Assembly: GCA_005880175.1 (NCBI GenBank)
Contig: VBJR01000176.1
Span: 1-19,263 of the forward strand
Source: Chloroflexota bacterium
Lineage (GTDB): Bacteria; Chloroflexota; Dormibacteria; Dormibacterales; Dormibacteraceae
DNA: 19,263 nt
Reading direction: 5' to 3'
Shown: in pieces, positions 13,998-19,263 of the stretch
How the letters are laid out: each line of letters begins with the position of its first letter
How positions within the stretch are numbered: position 1 is the first letter of the stretch
Translations under genes and position numbers: made by a program
Notes under the pieces: generated by a model
Told to the model about the DNA's origin: nothing
What the model saw: the letters and a program-made list of their open reading frames with translations, nothing else
Database searches by the model: none

Positions 13998-15803
13998 CAG
14001 AGGGGTACCGACGACCGTGTCCTGGCCGGCCCGCTGGAGTTCGGCCGCCAGGCGCGACGTGACCGTGACGCAGACCTCCGCTGTCTTGCACCGCTTGTCG
14101 TACCTGACTACCAGGCCGAAGGCCGCGAACAGCTCACGCTGCACCGCTTCTGGCAAGTCCCGGAGTTCGATTGCGAGGGTGGGCAACTCCTCCAGCAGCG
14201 CCGGGTTCTCAGGTGCCTCTGGCTGCTGGCTCCTCAGCGTCTCCAGCTCGGCGACCAGCGCTCGCCGCTCAGCGTCCCGCTCCCCGAACCGTTCCTGAAT
14301 GCTGGCCCGCATCGCGGCCGCCAGCTCCTCATCGTCGGGCAACGACTCCAGCTCGCCCACGAGCCGCCGCTTGCCCTTCTCTGCCGCCGCGATCCGCGCC
14401 TCAAGGCCGCTCACCCGCGCCGCGTGCTCCTCGTACGCGCGAGCCGAGGCCCCGTCGAACTGGTCACTCAGCAGCTCCAGCCGACGCGGCCCGAAGACAT
14501 GCTCACGGAAGAACGTCTCCACGGCCCAGTGCATCAGGTCCTCACGAACCAGGATGCCCTTGGGATGGTCCGGGTACCGGCCCGCCGTGCGCGGGTCCGA
14601 GTGGTTGAGGTTGCAGCGGTAGTAGACGTTGCCCGGCCGCGTCTTGCCGACCATGCGCCGACCGCAGATCGAGCACCGGACGTGCGACCGGAGAACGTAC
14701 GTGTGTCGCGTCCCCGGGCATCGGTTCATGCCGTGGCCCTGCCGGGTCCGTTCCGTCTCATGGGCCACCTCGGACGCCTGCCGCCACAGCTCGCGCGTGA
14801 CCAGCGGCGGATGCGACAGCTCCGGCGACCAGACCCACTCGGAATCATCCTTCCGACGTCGGTCCCCCTTCCGGACGCCCCACACCATGTACCCCGTGTA
14901 CTTCGGGTTCTGGAGCAGCGCCCGAACCGTCCCGACCTGCCAGCATCCCGCCGATCGATGGCCGTTGACGCTGCGCGCCGGCGGGTAGGCCACCGGGTCC
15001 GCGTTCAGCCGGTCCGCGATGGCCTGGTAGCCCAGCCGCAGATCAACCCGCCAGTGGAAGATCAGCGGCACCACGGGCGCCCGCTCCGGGTCCACCACGA
15101 GTCGCGTCTTGGTCTTGCCCTCGGCACGCCTCGCCGGCACGGGGTGTGGCACCTTCTCGGCCAGGTACCCGTAGGGCACTGGCCCCCAACTCCAGCCCTG
15201 CATCGTGTGCGTCCGTATCCCTTTTCGCGATTCCGCCAGGAGTTGCAGCCGGTACCACTCGGCGAGCGCCATGTTGAAGCGCCGCAGGAGCACCGTGCTC
15301 GGGTTGCTCCGATCGAACGTCATCGGCTCGTTCGCGGCGAGCAGCGGCACGCCGTGCCGCTCAAGGTCCCGCTCCAGTTGGAGAGCAGGAATCCACTCGC
15401 GCGCCCCCCGATCGATGGACGCGCATACGACGGCGACGAACGGCCGATCGGGCCGGGTCGCCTCCCTCAGAAGGTCCTGCAAGCCGCCGTCACGCGGCAC
15501 CGGCACCTCGAACAGCTCGTGAGCGTGGCCGTAGCCGCGCTCCTCCAGCTCCTTCGCGCCCGACTCGATGTCCCAGTAGTACGCCGCGATGAACATGCCC
15601 GGCAGGAGCTTCTCCCGCACGTCGGTCAACTGCTTCGGGATCGAGAGCGTAGGGTCCTGAAGCTGCGCTGTGGAGCACCGGCCCCAGAACACGACCGGCA
15701 GACTCGGTACGCCCGCCTCAGCCGTTGTCGCCGTGCCCGGCACGATAGGGTTCATCGTGCCGGCCCCCCGGTGGAGCCCTTCCGCCGTTGTCGCCAGTGC
15801 CAC
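12696..15803 (-). CDS. Large serine recombinase fused in frame to an amidase-signature enzyme
   Basis: One uninterrupted 1035-codon frame. Residues 1-40 are a head with a repeated TTAE motif. The resolvase-type catalytic domain (about 36-180) has FWGRCSTAQLQDPTLSIPKQ with the probable nucleophile Ser in RCST. A recombinase domain (about 200-370) includes GWSWGPVPYGY and LLQNPKYTGYMVWGVRKGDR. A zinc ribbon (RCSICGRRM...YYRC) and a long coiled coil follow, then the usual end block LPEAVQRELFAAFGLVVRYD. At about residue 600 it passes directly into an amidase at LLHGIPILVKDNIDT. GTG 15803 has GGAGG (15815-15811) at 7 nt. The simplest reading is that the element inserted into an amidase gene and the recombinase lost its own stop at the junction. 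In this state a 430-residue tail is attached to the recombinase. Confidence 0.85.
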   Translation of the reverse strand: MALATTAEGLHRGAGTMNPIVPGTATTAEAGVPSLPVVFWGRCSTAQLQDPTLSIPKQLTDVREKLLPGMFIAAYYWDIESGAKELEERGYGHAHELFEVPVPRDGGLQDLLREATRPDRPFVAVVCASIDRGAREWIPALQLERDLERHGVPLLAANEPMTFDRSNPSTVLLRRFNMALAEWYRLQLLAESRKGIRTHTMQGWSWGPVPYGYLAEKVPHPVPARRAEGKTKTRLVVDPERAPVVPLIFHWRVDLRLGYQAIADRLNADPVAYPPARSVNGHRSAGCWQVGTVRALLQNPKYTGYMVWGVRKGDRRRKDDSEWVWSPELSHPPLVTRELWRQASEVAHETERTRQGHGMNRCPGTRHTYVLRSHVRCSICGRRMVGKTRPGNVYYRCNLNHSDPRTAGRYPDHPKGILVREDLMHWAVETFFREHVFGPRRLELLSDQFDGASARAYEEHAARVSGLEARIAAAEKGKRRLVGELESLPDDEELAAAMRASIQERFGERDAERRALVAELETLRSQQPEAPENPALLEELPTLAIELRDLPEAVQRELFAAFGLVVRYDKRCKTAEVCVTVTSRLAAELQRAGQDTVVGTPLLHGIPILVKDNIDTHDRMHTTAGSLALLGSTPPQDSALAARLRAAGAVILGKTNLTEWANFRAANPSSGWSGRGGQCLNPYALDRNPCGSSSGSGAAVAANLCAAALGTETDGSILCPSGINMVVGIKPTLGLTSRAGVIPISHNQDTVGPMARTVADAAAVLGALVGVDPRDPATTGSAGRFFTDYTRFLDPNGLRGARIGVIRQVFAGFQDKVDVVYDAAIQAMRAAGAVIVDPADLPDVQEIAASGDENTVLLFDFKADLNAYLAARRDPSIHTLQDLIDFNNAHAAQEMPFFGQEVFLQSQAVDLNDPATIAAYQAAVANDKRLGGRDGIDAALSTFGLDALVAPTNGLAWKIDLLDGDRFLGGSSTPTSLAGYPAINVPAAFSFGLPVGITFMGTAFSEPALIKLASGFEAVTKARRPPKFLSPSLVI
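13992..14009. other. Probable att junction of the right (serine-recombinase) element
   Basis: On the minus strand the codons read GGT ACC CCT CTG TTG CAC (Gly-Thr-Pro-Leu-Leu-His). AS amidases normally have Gly-Pro-Leu-His-Gly-Ile-Pro here, so amidase identity starts at His604 or the preceding Leu, while Gly-Thr and everything before belong to the recombinase. Serine integrases exchange at a 2-bp core, which should be within about 13995-14006. The exact dinucleotide needs the other junction or an empty site. Confidence 0.55.
15721..15798 (-). repeat. Direct repeat inside the recombinase N-terminal extension
   Basis: GCCGTTGTCGCC occurs at 15721-15732 and again at 15784-15795, each followed by (A)GTGCC. 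The period is 63 bp, a multiple of three, and it encodes the repeated peptides ATTAEG and ATTAEA in the first 30 residues. It may reflect a small duplication that lengthened the N-terminus. Confidence 0.5.
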
Positions 15804-15931
15804 CGCAATACCTCCAGAATTGCTGCCGCTTGCCGCGCTTCCAACGCATGCTCGCGGTCCCCCGAGACAACCTCGATGCAGTACTCGACGTGTAGGTTCT
15901 CGTCCCCATCGTGAACTTGGGAACGAGCCAT
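15752..15931 (-). CDS. Small ORF (59 aa) overlapping the recombinase start
   Basis: ATG 15931 opens a 59-aa acidic-to-basic protein: residues 1-28 are acidic (ARSQVHDGDENLHVEYCIEV) and residues 30-57 form a basic amphipathic helix (ARQAAAILEVLRWHWRQRRK). Its end overlaps the recombinase start by 52 nt in another frame. There is no Shine-Dalgarno, but a perfect TATAAT ends 12 nt before the ATG, suggesting a leaderless message. Small genes ahead of serine integrases can encode regulators or directionality factors; nothing proves that here. It could also be just the recombinase leader. Confidence 0.45.
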   Translation of the reverse strand: MARSQVHDGDENLHVEYCIEVVSGDREHALEARQAAAILEVLRWHWRQRRKGSTGGPAR

Positions 15932-15932
15932 T

Positions 15933-15951
15933 CGTATAGTATCATTATACG
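15933..15951 (-). promoter_or_regulatory. Promoter -10 box within an inverted repeat upstream of the recombinase
   Basis: CGTATA (15933-15938) and TATACG (15946-15951) form a perfect 6-bp inverted repeat with a 7-bp spacer, and the minus-strand -10 box TATAAT (15949-15944) lies inside it. This is the clearest AT-rich island (about 15930-16010) in a very GC-rich window. A repressor bound here would block the promoter of the small ORF and recombinase. I see no good -35 hexamer. Confidence 0.55.
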
Positions 15952-16086
15952 TGCCAGGAACCCTCGCTTGGTCGATAGCTGACGGATTGAGTGAATAATT
16001 TGCGTTAACTCCCGCCTTACAGCCGTGACCCGACGACGACGCCGCCCGCGTGCGCTCGACCTTCGACCGACGACCGCGACACGCCG

Positions 16087-17553
16087 TCACAGCTCGCCCG
16101 CCCCGTCCGTCGCATCGGACGACACCGAAAGCCGGCGACGCTGCCCACGTCTCGGCTTGGGGATGGCGCGACCACCACCGCTGACACGCCCGGTGCGCTT
16201 GCTGCCCTGGCGGGCAGACCCACCACCATCCCCACCGTCCCTAACCCGCCGCCGTCGCCTTCCCGAACCCGTTGTCTCGTCACCACGTCCCCCCTGATCG
16301 CGGTTCGGCTCTGACCCTTCGGGTACTCGTGCCCTCCGGGCCGTCCGCGCCGAACGGCCGATCCGAGGTACCGTCCCACCACTATGGCCGGATGGCCGCC
16401 CGTCTCCCGACCAGCGCCCGCACTCCTCGTTCCCCTGGTCGTCCTTCCTCTCCTCCGACACGTCCTCCGGACCCGTCAGCCAGAGCAGCCGCGACCGCTT
16501 GTGCCGCACCTCGTCTCGGAACGTCCGGCCCAGCCCCTTCCAGTACCGCGTGAGCCTCGGCCGCAGCGCCTTCAACGCCCGGTCAAGATCCTCGTACCCG
16601 TGGATCGCCGCCCACGACGTCAGGCCCCCTTGCAGGCCCCGTACGGTCATCTCCTCGTTGCCCTCGACCAGCCGCCGCCGGATCACTCCTGTCCGCGTCG
16701 GCGCGATCTCCACGGCCTGCACCTCGGCCCACGTCGGGTCCAGCGGCCAGCGCGCACGCTGCCGGTTCCCCGTCCGCATCCGCAGCGTCAGGAACTCCTT
16801 GGTGCAGTGCTCCCAGAAGTCCTGCACGCTCGCCAGCACCTCGTCGAACTCCGTCACGTTGAACTCGGCGATCGCACGGCGCCGCAATTGGAACTCGACT
16901 CGCCACACCGGTACGTCTTCTTCCCGCTCGCCCCACAGGTCCGGGAGCCAGCTCACCGACCGCCGCTTGATCTCGGCCGTCTTGTCGTAGATGCGCGCCA
17001 CCACCGCGTCTCGCCCGAACCGGAAGCCCGTCACCCGCCGGCCCGCCATGTGCACGCCGCCGCCCCGCTCACCGCCTATCGGGAACGGCTCCCGCACGCG
17101 ACCCCGCGACGCGAACCGCTCGATGTCCGTCAGCTCGAACTCCCAGCCCTGCACGTCCGCGTAGACGTCCACTCGCGACCCGATCAACTGGAACGGCCCG
17201 CTCATCACGTCCACCTGGAGCAGCGTCCCCAGCAGGCCCACCGCCAGCTCAGGCCCCAGCGAGTGCAGGTAGGCCGAGTGCAACTGCACGTACACCGGCA
17301 CCCCGCGCTGGTTCCGGCCCAGCCCCATCTCGAAGTCCGGCGACGTCAGCCAGTACGGCCAGCCACGCCGGCCGTACGGCAGCACCAGCAGCGGCCGGAG
17401 GATGCTCCCGAACTGGAACGGCACCGCCCCCTTGGCCTGCTGTGCCTCCAGCTTCGCCCGCTCCAGCGCGTTCCACACCGTGTTCCGCACCGGCCCACGG
17501 GCTGTCGCCTCGAACCCGTCCACGCCCGATGACAGCACTCGAAGCGCGCTCAT
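16087..17553 (-). CDS. Rep_trans-type replication initiator
   Basis: A 488-aa replication initiator of the kind found on rolling-circle plasmids and AICEs. The core shows GVPVYVQLHSAYLHSLG (84-100), a substrate-like strand SRVDVYADVQGWEFEL (126-141), RDAVVARIYDKTAEIK (181-196) with Tyr189 in YDK, and VWRVEFQLRR (216-225). The YDK and RVEFQLRR blocks are characteristic of Rep_trans proteins. The last ~120 residues are low-complexity, Gly/Arg/Ser-rich and probably disordered. Start ATG 17553 overlaps the previous stop as ATGA. A replication initiator together with an FtsK-like translocase and an integrase suggests an element that replicates after excision, as AICEs do. Confidence 0.8.
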   Translation of the reverse strand: MSALRVLSSGVDGFEATARGPVRNTVWNALERAKLEAQQAKGAVPFQFGSILRPLLVLPYGRRGWPYWLTSPDFEMGLGRNQRGVPVYVQLHSAYLHSLGPELAVGLLGTLLQVDVMSGPFQLIGSRVDVYADVQGWEFELTDIERFASRGRVREPFPIGGERGGGVHMAGRRVTGFRFGRDAVVARIYDKTAEIKRRSVSWLPDLWGEREEDVPVWRVEFQLRRRAIAEFNVTEFDEVLASVQDFWEHCTKEFLTLRMRTGNRQRARWPLDPTWAEVQAVEIAPTRTGVIRRRLVEGNEEMTVRGLQGGLTSWAAIHGYEDLDRALKALRPRLTRYWKGLGRTFRDEVRHKRSRLLWLTGPEDVSEERKDDQGNEECGRWSGDGRPSGHSGGTVPRIGRSARTARRARVPEGSEPNRDQGGRGDETTGSGRRRRRVRDGGDGGGSARQGSKRTGRVSGGGRAIPKPRRGQRRRLSVSSDATDGAGEL

Positions 17554-17954
17554 CGCACGCCCCCGGCTGCACCTGTGGGGCACAGTGTTACACGGTTGGT
17601 GCCCCTCCGACCCGTCGGCGCCCGACCGGCCAGGCCCCGGAAAGAGTCAAGGGCATGGACCGTTTCCGAGATCACCGATGCGATCCTCCCAGCACCAGCG
17701 CCCGCCCGCGCCGGCAACCGGACGACGACCCCATCTCGGACCCGCGCCACCCTTCGGCCCGGCTCGCCCGCCCCGATGGGGAGCAACTCACCGGCTGGGA
17801 GCGAGCGTCGAGTCTGACTGACATCCCCGCGAACGCCGTCACGCCCTTCGAGATCGCATGCCCAGATCGAAAGCGCGCTGCGCCGCTCCGCTGCTCGCGC
17901 GCTTCGCCCGGCCGACGACTCGACGCACGCCGGCACCGCCGCCTCATCGTTCAT
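17550..17954 (-). CDS. Unknown protein between the GNAT and Rep genes
   Basis: 134 aa. I do not recognise it. Support for it being real is positional: its ATG overlaps the GNAT stop as ATGA (17954-17951) and its stop overlaps the Rep start as ATGA (17553-17550), so it exactly fills the gap in a coupled operon. The sequence is Arg/Gly/Ala-rich, with no membrane segment. Its codons use more A/T third positions than the neighbours, which lowers confidence. An overlapping frame at 17672-17947 is less well placed. Confidence 0.45.
   Translation of the reverse strand: MNDEAAVPACVESSAGRSARAAERRSALSIWACDLEGRDGVRGDVSQTRRSLPAGELLPIGAGEPGRRVARVRDGVVVRLPARAGAGAGRIASVISETVHALDSFRGLAGRAPTGRRGTNRVTLCPTGAAGGVR
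17577..17605. repeat. Nested inverted repeat just upstream of rep
   Basis: GGGGCAC (17577-17583) and GTGCCCC (17599-17605) are perfect 7-bp arms around 15 bp that contain a second dyad, GTGT-T-ACAC (17585-17593). It begins 24 bp before the Rep ATG, within the end of the preceding ORF. Candidate roles are a Rep binding/nicking site or an mRNA hairpin controlling Rep translation. Confidence 0.45.
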
Positions 17955-18619
17955 GCCCGCCATGCCCGCACCTCGGACCCGTTGGACTGCGGCCAGCCCG
18001 TGACCGCGTGCCCAACCGTCGGTCGCCTCGCCGGCTCGTTAGCGAACAGCCCACGTGCACGCTCCACCAGGTGCTCGTCCGCGTAGTCGGCCGGCCGCAT
18101 CCGCAGCCAGGTCGGCGGCGGCTCATGGACGGCGGTCAAGCAAAGGATCGGCCGGAACCCGGCCGCCAGGTGGGCGCGCCGGCTGGACACGTTCTCGTCC
18201 AGGATGCCGTTCCACATCGTGCGGCACCCCGCCCGCGCCATCCGCCAGCCCGTGTACCCCAGCAGTCCGCTCAGCAGACCTCGCCCACGGTGGCGCACCA
18301 GCGTGCCGGCGTTCCACCCGTGGCAGTCGCCGTTGGCGAAGCGAAGCGTGCGGCGCAGCGGCGGCGCCGCCTCCTCGCCCGTCGAGATCCACAGCCAGCT
18401 CACCACCTCGGCCCGCCAGTCCCAGACGAAGGCCCGGCAGCCGCGCTCCAGGCGCCCGCGCACGTCGTCCTCCTCCACCGCCATGGCCCGGGCCAGCTGC
18501 GGCGCCAAACCATCCCGCCGCACCTCGGCGAAGACGTATTCACGGCCGGGCGAAAGTGGCTGACGGAGCCGGGTCAGATCGTTCGCCCACAGCGCGCCGC
18601 GCACGATGGGGCCGCTCAT
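17951..18619 (-). CDS. GNAT-like acetyltransferase on the element
   Basis: 222 aa. The central part has a GNAT acetyl-CoA-binding pattern: a strand/loop GTLVRHRGRGLLSGLLGY (105-122), with RHRGRGL as the pyrophosphate loop, followed by an amphipathic helix, then ILDENVSSRRAHLAAGFRPI (139-158), the usual Asn...Ser...Gly-Phe ending of the fold. The residues before 60 and after 165 are not recognisable. ATG 18619 overlaps the upstream stop as ATGA. The acceptor is unknown. As cargo coupled to the transfer/replication operon, it may modify a small molecule or a host or element protein. Confidence 0.65.
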   Translation of the reverse strand: MSGPIVRGALWANDLTRLRQPLSPGREYVFAEVRRDGLAPQLARAMAVEEDDVRGRLERGCRAFVWDWRAEVVSWLWISTGEEAAPPLRRTLRFANGDCHGWNAGTLVRHRGRGLLSGLLGYTGWRMARAGCRTMWNGILDENVSSRRAHLAAGFRPILCLTAVHEPPPTWLRMRPADYADEHLVERARGLFANEPARRPTVGHAVTGWPQSNGSEVRAWRA

Positions 18620-18876
18620 GCCGAGGCTCCCGCACGCCGGCCCCGCCGGTAGAAGTTGCGGACGGCCACCGCCATCGGCAGCAACACGACGACGAGGCCG
18701 ACCTGATGGCCGGTGAGGCCGATCGCCAGCAGCCCCGCCTGAGAGACGATCAGGCACAGCCAGCCCTCGCGCCGCTCTCTGCCCAGCAGGACGTAGCCAG
18801 CCACCACGAATGGCGCCGACACGATCGAGAGCCAGCTCGGCTCGATGACGCTGCGCCAGAGCCACAGCCAGGTCAT
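18616..18876 (-). CDS. Small three-helix membrane protein, PnuC-like
   Basis: 86 aa with three hydrophobic segments (about 14-31, 38-56, 58-74) and a basic C-terminal end. The layout VVAGYVLLGRERREGWLCLI followed by a VSQAGLLAIGLTGHQVGL stretch and an AVRNFYRRGRR end resembles small membrane proteins of actinophages and elements that look like half of PnuC nicotinamide riboside transporters. It overlaps both neighbours by ATGA (18876-18873 and 18619-18616). It may serve the transfer complex; this is unproven. Confidence 0.65.
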   Translation of the reverse strand: MTWLWLWRSVIEPSWLSIVSAPFVVAGYVLLGRERREGWLCLIVSQAGLLAIGLTGHQVGLVVVLLPMAVAVRNFYRRGRRAGASA

Positions 18877-19263
18877 GCCGGCCCCCTCCGCGCCGCCGCC
18901 AGGCTCGCCACCTCCGGGTACGCCCGCGCCAGCAACGCCGCCGCCTCGGACCGGTCCAGCCACGGCGTCTGGACCTCGACCTGGACGTCCGCCTGCCAGA
19001 TACCGCGACCAGGGATCACGGGCAGGCTCGCCGCCTGCGGGTTGCCGTCTCCGAGAAGGACCCGGCTGTTCACCGGGTCACGGACCCGGAACGCCATCGT
19101 CGCCGGCAGGTTGGCCTTGAGCTGCCCGGGCACCGCGTCCGCGTCCGGTCGCTGGGTGGCGCCGATGACGTGGATGCCCGCGGCCCGACCCAGCCGGCAG
19201 AGCCGGATGAGCAGCGCGAGCTGCGCCAAGCGCGCCGCCTTCTCCGCGCGATCGACCACATCG
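18873..19263 (-). CDS. FtsK/SpoIIIE-type DNA translocase (TraB-like), C-terminal part
   Basis: About 130 C-terminal residues are in the window and the gene continues past the right edge. LGRAAGIHVIGATQRPDADAV followed by PGQLKANLPATMAFRV and a SRVLLGDG block are diagnostic of the FtsK/SpoIIIE ATPase core after Walker B. The C-terminal ~60 residues (GRGIWQADVQVEVQTPWLDR onwards) match the usual end of such translocases. In AICEs a TraB of this family pumps double-stranded DNA between cells. It is the first visible gene of the coupled operon that ends with rep, supporting a conjugative element. Walker A and B lie outside the window. Confidence 0.85.
   Translation of the reverse strand, partial: DVVDRAEKAARLAQLALLIRLCRLGRAAGIHVIGATQRPDADAVPGQLKANLPATMAFRVRDPVNSRVLLGDGNPQAASLPVIPGRGIWQADVQVEVQTPWLDRSEAAALLARAYPEVASLAAARRGPA

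Noticed and set aside
12327..15914. 1195-codon open frame on the plus strand opposite the recombinase-amidase gene
   Set aside because: Same GC-driven shadow effect. The minus-strand frame has clear recombinase and amidase motifs and a strong ribosome site.
1..19263. CRISPR array, toxin-antitoxin pair or known anti-phage defence system
   Set aside because: I found no regularly spaced repeats and no Cas, nuclease-toxin or recognised defence domains. The GNAT and XRE proteins do not form a toxin-antitoxin pair: they are on different elements.

Overview
This is a very GC-rich window from a free-living bacterium, most likely an actinobacterium or a similar high-GC lineage. The evidence for that is the codon usage, an F420-type LLM oxidoreductase, a WS/DGAT acyltransferase, a DUF2637-type plasmid membrane protein and an FtsK/Rep-type conjugative module. 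The genus cannot be named from the sequence. The window reads as about 8 kb of chromosome (about 5869-13997) held between two different integrated elements, one on each side, both of which continue past the window edges.

Left element (1-about 5869). A tyrosine recombinase (4797-5723) lies next to the 3' end of a tRNA-Pro(GGG) gene (5869-5945, minus strand), the usual layout for integration into a tRNA. Transcribed away from the tRNA are the integrase, a DUF2637-like membrane/DNA-binding protein, a 27-aa peptide ORF, a complete MobF (TrwC/TraI-type) relaxase-helicase and a small unknown protein, all tightly packed. A divergent XRE regulator (258-530) has a perfect 20-bp dyad upstream. An inverted-repeat cluster just before the relaxase gene is an oriT candidate. 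No mating-pore genes are in view, so this may be a mobilizable element or only part of an ICE.

Chromosomal segment. A minus-strand operon runs LLM oxidoreductase, WS/DGAT acyltransferase, two DUF202 membrane proteins, MetE-like protein, then tRNA-Pro, with 4-bp overlaps or tiny gaps. Divergently, on the plus strand, lie a gentisate-1,2-dioxygenase-like cupin and a BNR (Asp-box) beta-propeller protein. Both seem to have lost internal segments: the cupin lacks the strand carrying its third metal-binding His, and the propeller's lipoprotein signal is out of frame with its body.

Right element (about 14000-19263+). A large serine recombinase has integrated into an amidase-signature gene so that the two coding sequences form one uninterrupted 1035-codon frame: recombinase residues 1-about 600 joined to amidase from its Leu-His-Gly-Ile-Pro motif to its natural stop, with the whole Lys-Ser-Ser triad kept. 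Upstream of the recombinase are a small ORF with a palindromic promoter, a Rep_trans-type replication initiator, an unknown protein, a GNAT acetyltransferase, a small PnuC-like membrane protein and the end of an FtsK/TraB-type translocase. The last five genes are joined by four successive ATGA stop/start overlaps. This resembles an actinobacterial integrative conjugative element (AICE) that uses a serine rather than a tyrosine integrase. The in-frame recombinase-amidase junction is the most interesting object in the window.
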